Assembly: GCA_033239125.1 (NCBI GenBank)
Contig: BSWB01000004.1
Span: 138,520,426-138,584,425 of the forward strand
Direction of reading: 5' to 3'
Length of the DNA: 64,000 nucleotides
Source: Fagopyrum homotropicum
Lineage: Eukaryota > Streptophyta > Magnoliopsida > Caryophyllales > Polygonaceae
Part shown: piece by piece, positions 23,201 through 34,212 of the stretch
Position numbering within the stretch: the stretch's first letter is position 1
How the letters are laid out: every line of letters starts with the position of its first letter
Program-made: the position numbers and the translations under genes
The notes under the pieces: model-generated
Databases searched by the model: none
What the model was told of the DNA's origin: nothing
The model's input: the letters and a program-made list of their open reading frames with translations, nothing else

Positions 23201-25444
23201 TAGCTTGACCGGGACGTCTTCTACAATACCGACGGGACGAGTGATGGATCGATCCGCCATGTACAACGTCATCTTCCCCAGTTTAGGGTCGCCTAAACCG
23301 ATCTTCCTACATAATGCAAGTGGTATGATGCTCACACTTGCTCCCAAGTCACATAATGCATCATATGTGACATCTCCCACTCCTATGGGAATGCAAAATT
23401 GGCCCCGGATCCTTTAGCTTTGGGGGCATTTTCTCCTTCATGGTCTTGATGAGGTCCGAAGAATCCGAACTCATCTTAACCTCTCCAAAATCCTCTAACT
23501 TTCTCTTGTTAGAGAGGATTTCCTTTAAAAACTTGCCATAAGCTGGCATACCTACAATAGCATCAATGAAAGGTATATTAATATGCAGCTTGCTCATGAG
23601 TTCTATAAACTTATCAAATTGTTTATCTAGACGCGCTCTTGCTCTAGATTGAGGGAATGGTAGGGGAGGTTCGTAAGCCGGAGGAGGAACGTAGACATCT
23701 TCCTTCTCCTTCCCCTTCTCTTTGTCTTTCTCAACGGAGACTTCAACAAACTTAGGCTGCGGATCGGTGGTAGTCACTCCGCTCCTAGTTGTGATTGCCA
23801 TCACCCTTCCCTTTGGGTTGTCCTCCGTTTTTCCTGGAAGTTTCCCTTGATTCCTAGGAACTTCCTCCGCATGAGTAAACATTTGGTTTTCTAAAACCTT
23901 TTTGGGCTTTATCAACCTTAGTTATATGATCATCAACCTTGATGATGCGAGTCTCTAAACCTTGAAGCTTTCCCAAAATCGTCTCCAACATGGGATCGGG
24001 CCTCTCCTTCCCCGAAGTGCTTCCTCCATTAGATGTTTGCCCCTGGCTTTTCAAAGGAGTAGAGGAAGAAGAAGGTGGAGTTAGTGAATTTGAATTGGAA
24101 GGATAAGAGTTACTGGAGTTTTGTTGATTGGAGCGCCAATTGTTGTTGTTTGAACCGCTATTGTTGTTCCAATTGTTGTTCCGGTTATTGTTGTTGCCAT
24201 TCCAATTATTCCGGTTGTTGTTCCGGTTATTGTTGTTGTTGCGGTTTGTATTCTCACCACCATTGTTGTTGTTGCCCAAGTAGCCAACATCTTTTCCTTG
24301 TTGCTTTGGAAAGTTGGTCTTGATAGCTTCCTTCAACTCTTTAATCTCATTATTGAGGGAGAAAATTTGATTTTGAGCTTCATGTGTGAGCTTTGCTCCT
24401 TGCTCCACACGATTTCCCTCCACTTTCCGGTGGGAATACTTCTCTATGACCCTTGCTTTCTTCTCAATGAAGTCCCAAGCGTCATCTTCCCTCATGTCCA
24501 TGAATGTACCACATGAGAGGGATTGGAGCTTGAATTGTGTCTCCACATCCAGCCCCTTATAGTATATCTCCAAAAGTGCAAGCTTGGATATGCCATGATG
24601 AGGGCAATCCAAGAGCAAATCCTGAAACCTTTCCCAAGATTGAAACAAACTTTCGTTAGATCTCATGGAACTCCGCGGAAAGGTCTTCCCACGTGTCTAG
24701 TTTCCCACTAGGAAGAGCTTGATACCAAGACAATGCTTTTCTCTTCAAGGAGAAGAAGAAAGGCTTGAGCTTATAGTTGTTGGTAGTTGCATTCTTCGGC
24801 CTCATCGTCTCCATCATACATTCAAAATTTTGTAGATGTTGGTGTGGAGATTCAGCACTTGTTCCGCCAAATTGGTTTTGGCGAACAAGAGTAATAACTT
24901 GAGGGTTGAAGCTAAACCCTTGTACATCGTCAGCATCAAAGTTCACACCTAGATGGCGTGGTTGCTGCGTTGGATCTATCCTTTGGCCAAGAGTTCTTGG
25001 CTCTTCATCCACACGTTCGATCCTTGCATTCCTAGGTGGAACACGGAGATTTGCAGCTGGCCGTGGATGGAATGGATTCACATTGATCGTGGGATCAATT
25101 TCCTCTAGCGGTGGCATGGAGGAGTCACTATCCTCATTGGATGAGTTGGCTCTAACCGACCTTCCCGGTCTCCTCCTTTTCTTTTTCTCCTTAAGGTTGT
25201 TTATTTCCAACCTCATTTGTAACATCATGTCCGTTAGATCATCAACCTTCATTTGGTGACGATCCGTCTCTTCTCTACGTGTCTTCTCACTCCATTGGAG
25301 TTGAGCTTCCTTTTCCGCTAACTCCGATTGGAGATCACGGTCTCTTTCTTCAACCATTTTCTTTTCCTTACGCTTTTGCCTTAAAGTCCTCTCAAGATCT
25401 TGATCAAGAGGTAAGAGGTCTTCGGTGTTCCTAGACTTGCGCAT
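20300..25444 (-). pseudogene. gag-pol polyprotein of element B, multiply broken, RNase H deleted
   Basis: The start is the ATG at 25444 (MRKSRNTEDLLPLDQ). Gag is interrupted near 24670 by a deletion of about 20 codons that shifts frame; one-base insertions near 23900 and 23400 shift it again. The protease (CDLGASVSIIP) and RT (FMDDFSVYG) remain readable at 23380-21719, where a TGA replaces Cys. The rest of RT and all of RNase H are lost at 21430-21475, where RFIKDFS joins directly to a short filler and then the integrase zinc region. The integrase core is readable to 20876, then has more stops. The N/R-rich tract replaces a CCHC knuckle as in A. This cannot give a working polyprotein. Confidence 0.9.
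21430..21475 (-). other. Deletion junction with templated filler (element B)
   Basis: The text CTTAGCGCTAGTCTTGTTCG occurs at 21331-21350 and again in this junction, followed by a second partial copy. The filler bridges RT to the integrase zinc region and replaces RNase H, the signature of end-joining repair with local copying. Confidence 0.75.
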
Positions 25445-25723
25445 GCACTTGAAAAGATATCAAATAACAAGGGAGGAGCTCCCAAGCTTGACAACCGAAA
25501 ACCGAATTCAGCCTAAACCAAATCCCCGCCAACGGCGCCAAAAACTTGTTCTTTGGCGAAACTCTGTTCCGTTGCCGGAATAAGAACTTCGTATGTACCT
25601 AAGAACACAAACCTGCAAGAACACTCAAAAGAGATATCAAATAACAAGAGCAAACCTCCCAAGCTTGACAACCGGTAACCGAATTCGGCCTAGACCAAAT
25701 CCCCGGCAACGGCGCCAAAAACT
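25441..25723 (-). repeat. Duplicated leader with two primer binding sites (element B)
   Basis: A segment of about 105 bp between the LTR and gag occurs twice (25618-25723 and 25441-25545), separated by about 70 bp of other sequence. Each copy has a tRNA-Asp PBS: 25700-25717 (TGGCGCCGTTGCCGGGGA, next to the LTR) and 25523-25540 (one change). Element A has only one copy. Confidence 0.8.
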
Positions 25724-27438
25724 TGTTCGCCACTTAGCGTGCGTGCAAATAAGCTTTAAATTTACAAAACTAGAATCAAGCAAGCGAACCCGCAGTGTAC
25801 GGATCGATATAGTTGAGCAAGAATTCCAGAGTATCGAACACAGGGATTTGGGGGGTTAAATCCAATTATAGGTTATCAAGCAAGTAAGTGTATGAGCTTT
25901 GTAAATTATTGGGAAAACAACAATCCTAAAGATCCAGGAATCCAGCTGTGGCAATCGATTCAAGATATACTAAAGATATAAGGACAGAGTTAAGGTATGC
26001 AAAGGTATATGAATGTAAGGTAATCGTACGGTGAAGTTCCAAAAACCTTATATGACTCACCTAAAAGACACTCTCTATAAAGGTTGTTGAGGCTTCAATA
26101 TAGAAAGGTTCTAAAGGTAAGAATTAATGTGAAATACCCAAACTTATAATCCAAGGATCAAGACTAACTAAACCGATTAAGGTTGTGACACTCAGAATCG
26201 AGGTAGAGGTTGTTGAGGCTTCACTACCACCTAGAAAAGGGTAAGCCAAGACTAAGTTAAAGCAAATCTTTAACTTTGGATTAAAGTAAAAGCAAGTTCG
26301 TAAACTGACACAAAATTACGGGTAGTTCTTGAGTTCCACGGCCGTGGAAGCTCAAGAACAGACCGTGGATTAGGTTCGTCGGCGATTCTCTCTAACTCTC
26401 AGGGTCCAATTTGTTTACGATCGATCTATCATCATCTAAGCCACAACTATCAACCCTTCACCTTAGAATTGTTAAAGGGTTTTAGCCAACAATAGTCATA
26501 TTGATATCAAATTCAAGGTTTAAAAGAATGAAAGATGAAAACTTCCGAAAACCTTCAATAACTTTCAAGTCAATCTCAAATCCACAAATCAAGAACAATA
26601 ACGTCAATAGATTTGAAATAACACAAACAATCACGAATTTTAGATAAGAAGGAAGAACGGGATGTCAATCCGTCTTCTAAATCAAACCTAAATGAGAAGC
26701 GAAATCTTCTCACGAACAATCTTCCAAATCTTCAACTCTTCCGTCAATCCGGAAATCTCAATAGCAAAGCGTCTATCTCTCAATCACAATCTCCGCAAGA
26801 TGTGAAATTAGGGCAATTCCAAGTGTAAGCGGAAGTGCGTCTAAGCGTAAGCGAAGGTGACGGAATCTCTCTTCGTCCGTCCTTTTATAGTGTAAGATAA
26901 AATATTGGCCCGGCCCAATTGCGTAGGAGATCGTGGCTTAAAGTGTGGCGAAAAAGATCGCCAAGATCACGGTCGTGGAAGGGTTCCACGACCGTAATTT
27001 AGAGCGTGGAAACTGTCACGGTTTGACACAATCCTTCCACGGCCGTAGAAGTTGCTGGAATGAACCACGCTTCCCTTGCTAAGGTTCCACGGCCGTGGAC
27101 TTGAACGTGGAATGTAGTACGGCCGTATTTTAGAGCGTGGTTTAGGGCTAAACCGTAATTCTTCCTTTCCTCGTGCATATTCTTCAAGTTAGCACCTTCC
27201 TTAGCTCCTAGAGATGTCCTCACTCCTTGGACATGCTCAATCAAACTCCATTCTCGCTCAATCCGTTCGGAAATAGCTCTTAATTGCCTACAATCAACAT
27301 AAAGCTTGTGTAGATCTCTATTTCAACATTATAGACAAACTAACTCACAAATGCAACAATGCTTAATCAATGACTATCAAAATGGATGAAATACACTTAG
27401 AAAACGTGCCTAAAATATCACAATATTTCATGCTAACA
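25724..27438 (-). repeat. 5' LTR of element B
   Basis: 1715 bp, nearly identical to 14891-16604. TATA-like sense CTATAAAAGG at 26881-26890; palindromes at 26333-26366 and 26968-27140. The boundary is fixed by TCGTT at 27439-27443. Confidence 0.94.
26881..26890 (-). promoter_or_regulatory. LTR TATA box (element B, 5' LTR)
   Basis: Sense CTATAAAAGG, 78-250 bp downstream of the LTR palindrome cluster. As the 5' LTR copy, this would start the genomic RNA. Confidence 0.55.
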
Positions 27439-27443
27439 TCGTT
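27439..27443. repeat. Target site duplication TCGTT, right side of element B
   Basis: Matches 14886-14890; element C sequence resumes here. Confidence 0.93.
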
Positions 27444-27739
27444 CGGCCAGAATCACTTCGGTCGAGGTCATAAAAAAAAAATTTCAAACCAGTTTTTGAC
27501 GTTTTTCTCAATCAAATAACCTGTATGCATGCATGTAGTCTCAAATAAGCACATAGAGCAAAATAAAACACATAGATATCCGATAGAGTCAAGTCATACA
27601 TCCATAGTCAAATAATACACCAAATACCCCATACTTGGGACACATTGTCCCAATGGGTCAAAATAAGTCTAGAATATAAAGTACTCACCGGACATAGCTG
27701 AGCTGCATAATGAATAAAGAAAGAAAATCCTGCAAGCTC
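27444..27739 (-). other. 3' untranslated region of element C, ORF-1-proximal part
   Basis: Non-coding. It carries a palindrome half-site region (27444-27470), a poly-A run, and a GGGACA/TGTCCC hairpin (27637-27651) next to a PPT-like copy (27623-27636) less than 120 bp after the ORF-1 stop. E, F and G have the same hairpin plus tract. Confidence 0.65.
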
Positions 27740-29125
27740 TCAATAATCACGATCCGGTGGTGGTGGTGGTGGCACATACGTGTGCTGAGATGGGTCGAAA
27801 GGATAGCCCATGACATGCTGAAACTGAATCTCAGCCATCACGTGCTGGTAGTGTAGTCTCTCCTGCATCTCTTTGATCTCTAGGGACATGGCAGCATAAG
27901 AATATATCATCTGATCCGTCAGATCATCAATCCGACGGTGAGCAACTAGATCCCTCTGCCTACGTACCCTACGCCTAGCGGGACGTGCTGGTGCTGCAGC
28001 CGGCTCCTCCTCAGTCTCATCATCATCTAGATCAATGACCGGTGCACTAGTCCCAGCTGTATCCATGCCCGTATCCAAAGGAACACCACCATCCTCATCA
28101 ACATCATCCTCATCATCCTCTGCCTCATCCTCCTCATCTGGCCCCTGAGCTGCTGCAGCTACTGCCTCTCTAGAATCCTCCATCAGTGTGATCCACGTAG
28201 TCTGCCAGTAATGTGGATCAAACACGGAGAACTGAGCTGACCATCTGATCCCCCGAGGTGCAGTCGGCTCCCATGGCATCGCTACATATGGCATAGTAAG
28301 TCCTCGGGGAACTAGTATCCTCCGAGTGATCATCTCCTGAAGTCCGAACGGCTTGGCAGCCGCCACCATGGTACAAGCACTGAGGTCCAAATCCATTTAA
28401 CTCGCTATATGAGTCACTATACCTCAACAGCAGATGTCGCCAATCGCCTTCGCCTTGATCTTATGCAGATCCTCTGCCAGCATCAATCCAAAATCTGGGA
28501 CTCCTCCAGTCACCATGCAGTATAGACTCAGAAGCTCACCCTGCCTGATCTTCTGGGGCGTCTCAGTACGCGCCAGAAGAGTCTCACTGAAGATCCTGTG
28601 AGCTAGTCTAAAAGCAAGATGGAAAATAATACTCTCCCTGGAATCTCCAGGTCTCCATCTGTCAGCGTGCTCAACCACGTGAGCGATCTGTCCCCAGAAC
28701 TCCCGAGCTACAACTCGAGAGGGAAAATCAGCAACGGTAGGGGTCGGGAAGCCAAAGATGTCCCGCCAAAATTCTAAGGGAACTAGATAATTCCGGTTCA
28801 TCAATCGGTACTTGATGGCGCGCTCAGTGGGCAGGTAAGTGACTGAGCTGACAAACTCCAGGGTCGGCTCTAAGTAGGCCGGAGCTCTAATCTCTGTGAA
28901 CTGCTCCAGCCCCACAGCAGATAACATACGCCTCAAATCATCATCAACATGGAGGCAATCAAAAGCAGATATGTCCAGGAAGCGTGGTGCAACGACTGGA
29001 CGGGCCGCTATGCGGTCATAATCGACCTGGTGTCGCTCGTGGATCACCGGTCTAGTACGGCGGGAGGAAGAAGAAGAAGAAGGAGAAGATCTGTCCCTCA
29101 GGACCAACTGTCTTTCAGAACTCAT
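27740..29125 (-). pseudogene. ORF-1 (env-position protein) of element C, two stops
   Basis: The start is the ATG at 29125 (MSSERQLVLRDRSS). It is homologous in full to the open ORFs of E (47444-48874) and G (61929-63314): a Ser-rich start, a conserved domain with YRLMNRNYLVPLEFWRDIFG, an acidic Asp/Glu tract, a short basic patch and a PPPPPP end. In-frame stops occur near 28424 (Gly to stop) and at 28397-28399, with homology continuing in the same frame. Role unknown. Confidence 0.82.
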
Positions 29126-29586
29126 TTCAGCAACCTGTCAGGTCACCTCGGTTGCTCTGATAACTCTGTAGAACACCTCGACCGAGGCGCAGGCCGACTG
29201 GACCGATGCGAAACACTGCTCGATCGATTCCCTCAAAAATCCAGTTATTTTCCCCCAAAATCACTACCAAAGGTTCTTATGGGGTACTTAATCCTTTTCT
29301 CAGCAAATGCAGGGGCAACCAAAGCCCAAATCGAAAGGAAACAGTGGAGAAGAGGAAAGTTAGGGTTTTTTCGGATTTTACCCAGATTCGGTCGATTCGG
29401 TTCGTTTTTGCTATAGATTTACGCTTGCAATGCGATCCTCTACGCTTTCTTCTCAGTTTGGAAGCAAGAAAATCGTCGAAAATGAGCGAAGAATGAAGAA
29501 GCGAGGTGAGAAGTGCGCCGCAGTCGAGAAGGGAGGTAGAGGAGGAGAGAGAAAATTCAACCCCCCTTTTTTACCCTTTTTTGGAA

Positions 29587-29735
29587 CTGTTGTCACCTCA
29601 GTCGAGATGGTCTCGACTGGACCGAGGTGTACGGACCGAGGTGGGTCTTCAGAAACCCTAGTCGCCTCGGTTGCTCAAGAATCATCTCGGTCGAGGTGCT
29701 GTGACAACAACCGAGATGTGTCTCAGTCAAACTCC
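29587..29735. repeat. Palindrome cluster, CCTCGRYCGAGG type (element C, pre-ORF-1)
   Basis: At least eight full or half sites (for example CTCGGTCGAGGTG, GGACCGAGGTG, AACCGAGATG). It sits 14-160 bp upstream of the TATA-equivalent position, as in E and G. Confidence 0.7.
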
Positions 29736-29899
29736 GTCTTCTCAAATTTTCGAACTTCTGTCCTTCCAGTTGTGCTCCTGGGTTGTATTCCTTCCTTAGA
29801 TGTCACCTGTTGTCTGTCTAGGACGCCAAAAACAAAACAAAGCAAAGCAAAAGCAAACTATCTAAAGCTAGACTAGAAAAAGGTAAAAGAAAGCAATAC

Positions 29900-29917
29900 C
29901 TTGGGTTGCCTCCCAAG
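29900..29917 (-). other. Conserved hairpin after the pol stop (element C)
   Basis: CTTGGG/CCCAAG stem identical to the family 1 copies. Confidence 0.75.
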
Positions 29918-29960
29918 AAGCGCTTGATTTAAGGTCGCTAGCTGGACCATACGGCATCTC

Positions 29961-32900
29961 TCAAACAAGGTATAGCGGTGCAACCTCCTCAACCGGAACT
30001 TCCGGTTTGTATTTCTTAAGTCTATGACCGTTGACCTTGAAGCTTCCACTTGTTTCTTCCCAAATCTCAACTGCACCATAAGGGAAAACATGTTTCACAA
30101 CATAAGGTCTGGTCCATCTAGATTTCAACTTACCTAGAAAGAGGCGGAGGCGGGAGTTGAAGAGTAGAACTAAGTCTCCTTCTTTAAGCTCCTTAGGAAT
30201 GATGCGCTTGTCATGCCATTTCTTCATCCTTTCTTTATAGATTTTGGAATTCTCATAAGCATTCAAACGCAGCTCTTCCAGCTCATTGATATCCAATAGC
30301 CGCTTCTCACCGGCTTCCTTGATGTCAAAGTTCAACCATTTGATCGCCCAATACGCCTTGTGTTCTAACTCGACGGGCAAATGACAAGACTTCCCATATA
30401 CCAAATTATAAGGTGTGGTACCAATGGGAGTCTTGAATGCGGTCCTGTAGGCCCAAAGAGCGTCGTCCAACTTCATGGACCAATCCTTCCTCGTCCTAGA
30501 GACGGTCTTCTCCAAGATTGCTTTAATTTCTCTATTCGAGATCTCGACCTGTCCACTAGTTTGAGGGTGATAAGGGGTTGCTACCTTGTGGGTTACCCCA
30601 TACTTTGATAGAAGTGCCTTAAACTTCCGGTTGATGAAATGCGTCCCTCCATCGCTGATGATGATGCGTGGAGTCCCAAAACGTGGAAAGATAGTCTTGT
30701 TAAAGAACTTCACAACCACCATGGCGTCATTAGTGGGGAAAGCAATGACTTCAAACCATCTAGAGACGTAATCAACTGCTAGAAGAATATAGAGGTTTTC
30801 TCCGGATGATGGGAAAGGTCCCATGAAATCTACTCCCCATACATAAAAAATCTCAACCTCTTGTATGTTATTGAGTGGCATCTCATTCCTTCTAGATAAG
30901 TTCCCTATTCGTTGGCATGCATCACAAGAGACAACAAACGTTTTGCACATCCTTAAATAACGTGGGCCAAAAGAAACTGGAACGTAATACCTTAGCGCAT
31001 GTCTTGTTGGCGCTAGCATGCCCTCCACAAGGAAGTGAGTGACAATGCCGTATGACGCTATTAACTTCGTCTTCCGGAATGCATCTTCGAAGCATCCTAT
31101 CCGTCCCTCGCTTGAACAGTAGCGGTTCATCCCAGTAGTAATAGCGTACGTCTTTGAAGAATTTCTTCCTTTGAGCGTACGTCAATCCGGGTGGTATTTC
31201 CTGGCAAACAAGATAATTAACAATTTCAGCATACCAAGGTCCCTTATTATCAGAAATTTGGTGGAGAGAATGTTCCACCAACTGAGGATGAATGTCAGAG
31301 AAGGGAGTAAGAAGTTTGTTATTTTCAGTAGTCTCAGTTGACATCATCTCGCTTTTGACCTTGGTCGAGGTCCAGAGAGGTTGACCGAGATGTTCTTCAG
31401 CCACCTCGCTTGGTCCAGAAAGTGCCTCGGTCGAGGTACTGCAACTGGAACCGAAACTAGAGATCTTCTTCTCCTGGATTAGTCTTTCAGTTTTAGCTCT
31501 TGGATCTTCTTCCAGCGCCTTTAAGCTCCGTATATCTGCATCACAAGAAGCATCTATACCTTCCTCCATTAAGCTAAAACTAATAACCTTTTCAAGTGGA
31601 TCTTTAATAAGGATAGAGCTCACCAATTCTCTTGATTCTTCTTCATCATAGATGTTAAAGATATCATCTCCTAGCTGCTCTCCCTTCATAGCCGCAAGTA
31701 ATGCGAATTCCACTTCATCTCCGCCAATGTTGAATTTTAACTTGGCATTCTTACAATCCACATTGCAACCCGAAGTTGCTAGAAATGGTCTCCCGAGAAT
31801 GATAGGGACAGGATAATCTGCGGGAATATCAAGTACAACAAAGTCTATAGGTAAATAGAAGTTACCTAACTTGACCGGAACGTCTTCCAAAATGCCCACG
31901 GGATGGGTAATGGAGCGGTCCTCCATGTATAATCGTATCTTCACCGGCTTGGGCTCTCCAAGTCCGATCTTCACACATAGCTCCAGCGGGATGATGCTCA
32001 CGCTGGCTCCTAGATCACATAGGGCTTCACAAGTAATATCTCCAACTTGAATGGGGATGCAAAATGAGCCGGGATCTCTCAATTTGGGTGGCATCTTCTC
32101 CTTCATGATTTGAATAAGCTCCGAGGATTTAGATGTCATCCTTACTTCACCAAAGTCTTCCAACTTCCTCTTCCTTGATAAAACCTCTTTCAAGAACTTC
32201 CCATAGGCGGGCATCCCTAGAATAGCATCAAGGAAAGGGATGTTAATGTGAAGTTTATTCATCAAGTCAAGGAACTTACCAAAATGCTTGTCTAGATGTG
32301 CTCTGGCCCTTGACTGGGGGAATGGAAGTGGTGGTTTATATGCAGTAGGTGGAATATAAACTTCAGTTTTCTCCTCCGCTTTCTGTGGCTCCACCTCGGT
32401 TGGCATCTCGGCCAAAGTGTTCTTTGACTGCACCTGGACCGAGGTGGTCTTCATCTGTACTAGCATCGACCGAGGCACTGGATCTGCAGTCTTCAGTCCA
32501 CTCCTCGTCGTTATTGCCATAATCTGGCCCTTAGGGTTGCTTTCCGTCCTTGCTGGAAGCTTCCCTGGGTCTCTTGGCGCTTCATTCGCCTTGTTAAAGA
32601 ATTGTTGTTCTAAGGCTTTTTGTGCCTTCGAAAATGAAGTCATGGATGTCTCCATAGAGTTGAGCTTGATCAAGATGGCCTCCAGCACTGCGTCTTTCTT
32701 TCCTGGCTGGGACGAACTCGATCCTTGCTCCTGGCTCTTTAATGGAGTAGAAGAAGAAGAGGAAGAGAGGAAAGGATTAGAGGAATCATTTGAATTGGAG
32801 TTAGAGTAAGGGTTACCCGAATTTTGGTTGTTTGCCCTCCAATTATTGTTGTTGGATCCTCTATTGTTGTTGTAGTTGTTGTTCCGGGAACCGTTGTTGT

Positions 32901-34083
32901 TGTTACGGTATCCATTGTTGTTCCTTGATCCTTGATCTTCCTTCTTGGTTTGAGCAACTAAGAGTTCCTTCAATTGTTTCACATCATTCTTCAAAGATGT
33001 GAGTTGATCATTGTTAGGTGGAGCATCTTGAAAGTTGACTCTTTTAACTCCACCTTCAGCTCCTTGGTGGGAGTATTTCTCCATGTGCAAAGCTTGCTTT
33101 TCTATAAACTCCCAAGCTTCGTCAATTGGCATGTCCATGAACGTGCCGGCAGATAGTAGTTGAAGGTTGAACTGGGTGCTTCCGTCCAGTCCCTTGAAGT
33201 ATATCTCCAACAACTCTATCTTTGGAATCCCATGATGTGAGCAATCCAAAAGAATGTCTTTAAATCTCTCCCATGACTTGGACAAGTTCTTCTTGTCCTT
33301 CATGATGAATGCATTAATCTTCCCTCTCATTTCAGCGGTTTTAGAGGGGGGAAAGAATTTAGTCAAGAATTTCATAGTCATCTCCTCCCAAGTATTGATT
33401 TTTCCTGGAAGAAGAGATTGATACCAAGTAAGAGCTCTATCTTTCAAAGAGAAGTAGAAAGGCCTTAGCTTGTAGTTTTTGTTTTTCAGCCTTGAAGGTC
33501 TCAAGGTCTCCATCAAGTTCTCATAGTTTTGTAGATGTTGATGTGGAGATTCCCTCTCTAGCCCTCCAAACTGGCATTGGCAAATCATGGAAAGAACTTG
33601 CAGTCGAAGCTCAAAATCATGGTCCGCTAGATCACCTAGGTTGACTCCTGGACGCCTCAGTTGTTGATTAGGGTCCATCCTTTGCCCTAGGGTTTGTGGA
33701 ATACCTGCAAAAAGAACGTCTCGGACTGGCATCCGAGGTGGAAGTATCTCGGCCGGGGAGACAGGTACTGGATTCTGCCTCAGTCGAGGATCTGGAACAG
33801 GGTCTTGCCTCGGTCGAGGATCTGGGTTCGGTCGAGGTAGATACAGGTCTCGTAAAGCTGCCATATCTACTCTGATCACCTCAGTCCTTGTGCGAGTTTC
33901 CTCCTTTTCCAGTCTCAGCTCTTCCTTGCTGAGACGTAGCTGTTCTAACGCCTTCTTCAATTCGGCCTCAAGATCGCGATTGTCTTGGTTGGCCATCTTC
34001 GCTTCTTTCAAGCGTCTTTTGTATGTCTTTTCTGATTCGGGATCGTAGGGAACGATTTCCTTTCCAGCATGGGTTCTTCGCAT
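29961..34083 (-). pseudogene. gag-PR-IN polyprotein of element C, RT and RNase H missing
   Basis: The start is the ATG at 34083 (MRRTHAGKEIVPYD), and one long frame of 1053 codons runs to 30922. Gag has a coiled-coil start, a gag domain (about 33700-33050) and an N/R-rich tract with no CCHC knuckle. Protease has CDLGASVSIIP and ILGRPFLATSG. After a linker ending HSLHQISDNK, the frame passes straight to the pre-integrase region (PWYAEIVNYLVCQEIPPG) and integrase zinc region; RT and RNase H are absent with no frame break. A one-base insertion near 30950 then shifts the frame, and integrase continues from 31130 to 29961 with D, D and E ([20 protein letters not shown]). Element D has the same PR-to-IN joint. 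It looks like an established RT-less version that needs RT in trans. Confidence 0.88.
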
Positions 34084-34188
34084 AAACCTAAGAAAAAGAA
34101 CCTGCGAAAGTCACTCAAGTAGAGTGGTTAGTAGAAACAGGGGCAAGTGCCCCGAAAGCAAACCGCAACCGGCTCGGTCTAGACCAAG

Positions 34189-34206
34189 TCCCCGGTAACG
34201 GCGCCA
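34189..34206 (-). other. tRNA-Asp primer binding site (element C)
   Basis: Sense TGGCGCCGTTACCGGGGA, 6 nt inside the 5' LTR, one change from the tRNA-Asp complement. Confidence 0.85.
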
Positions 34207-34212
34207 AAAACT

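Larger units (their letters stand above)
14891..27438 (-). mobile_element. Complete Athila-type retrotransposon B (family 1), nested in element C
   Basis: 12,548 bp, minus strand, LTRs 25724-27438 (5') and 14891-16604 (3') with TG..CA ends and 5-bp target duplications TCGTT. Internal order: duplicated PBS leader, gag-pol (25444-20300), spacer, ORF-1 (19539-17974), 3' UTR. The two LTRs differ at only about 20 positions by eye, so the insertion is recent, yet gag-pol is badly broken. It was probably copied by proteins from another element. Confidence 0.95.
29126..29960 (-). other. Spacer between IN and ORF-1 of element C
   Basis: Hairpin at 29900-29917 (44 nt after the stop), palindrome cluster 29587-29735, a decayed internal TATA (sense TAAAAAAG at 29566-29573, 448 bp before the ORF-1 ATG), a leader, and palindromes at 29140-29215 before the start codon. 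Confidence 0.7.

Noticed and set aside
24075..24323. Cys-rich and Thr/Ile-rich ORFs opposite or overlapping the gag N-rich tract
   Set aside because: They are shadows of the AAC-rich repeat in other frames.
25700..25717. tRNA-Asp-like sequence considered as a tRNA gene
   Set aside because: Only the 18-nt complement of the 3' end is present, placed 6 nt from an LTR: a primer binding site.
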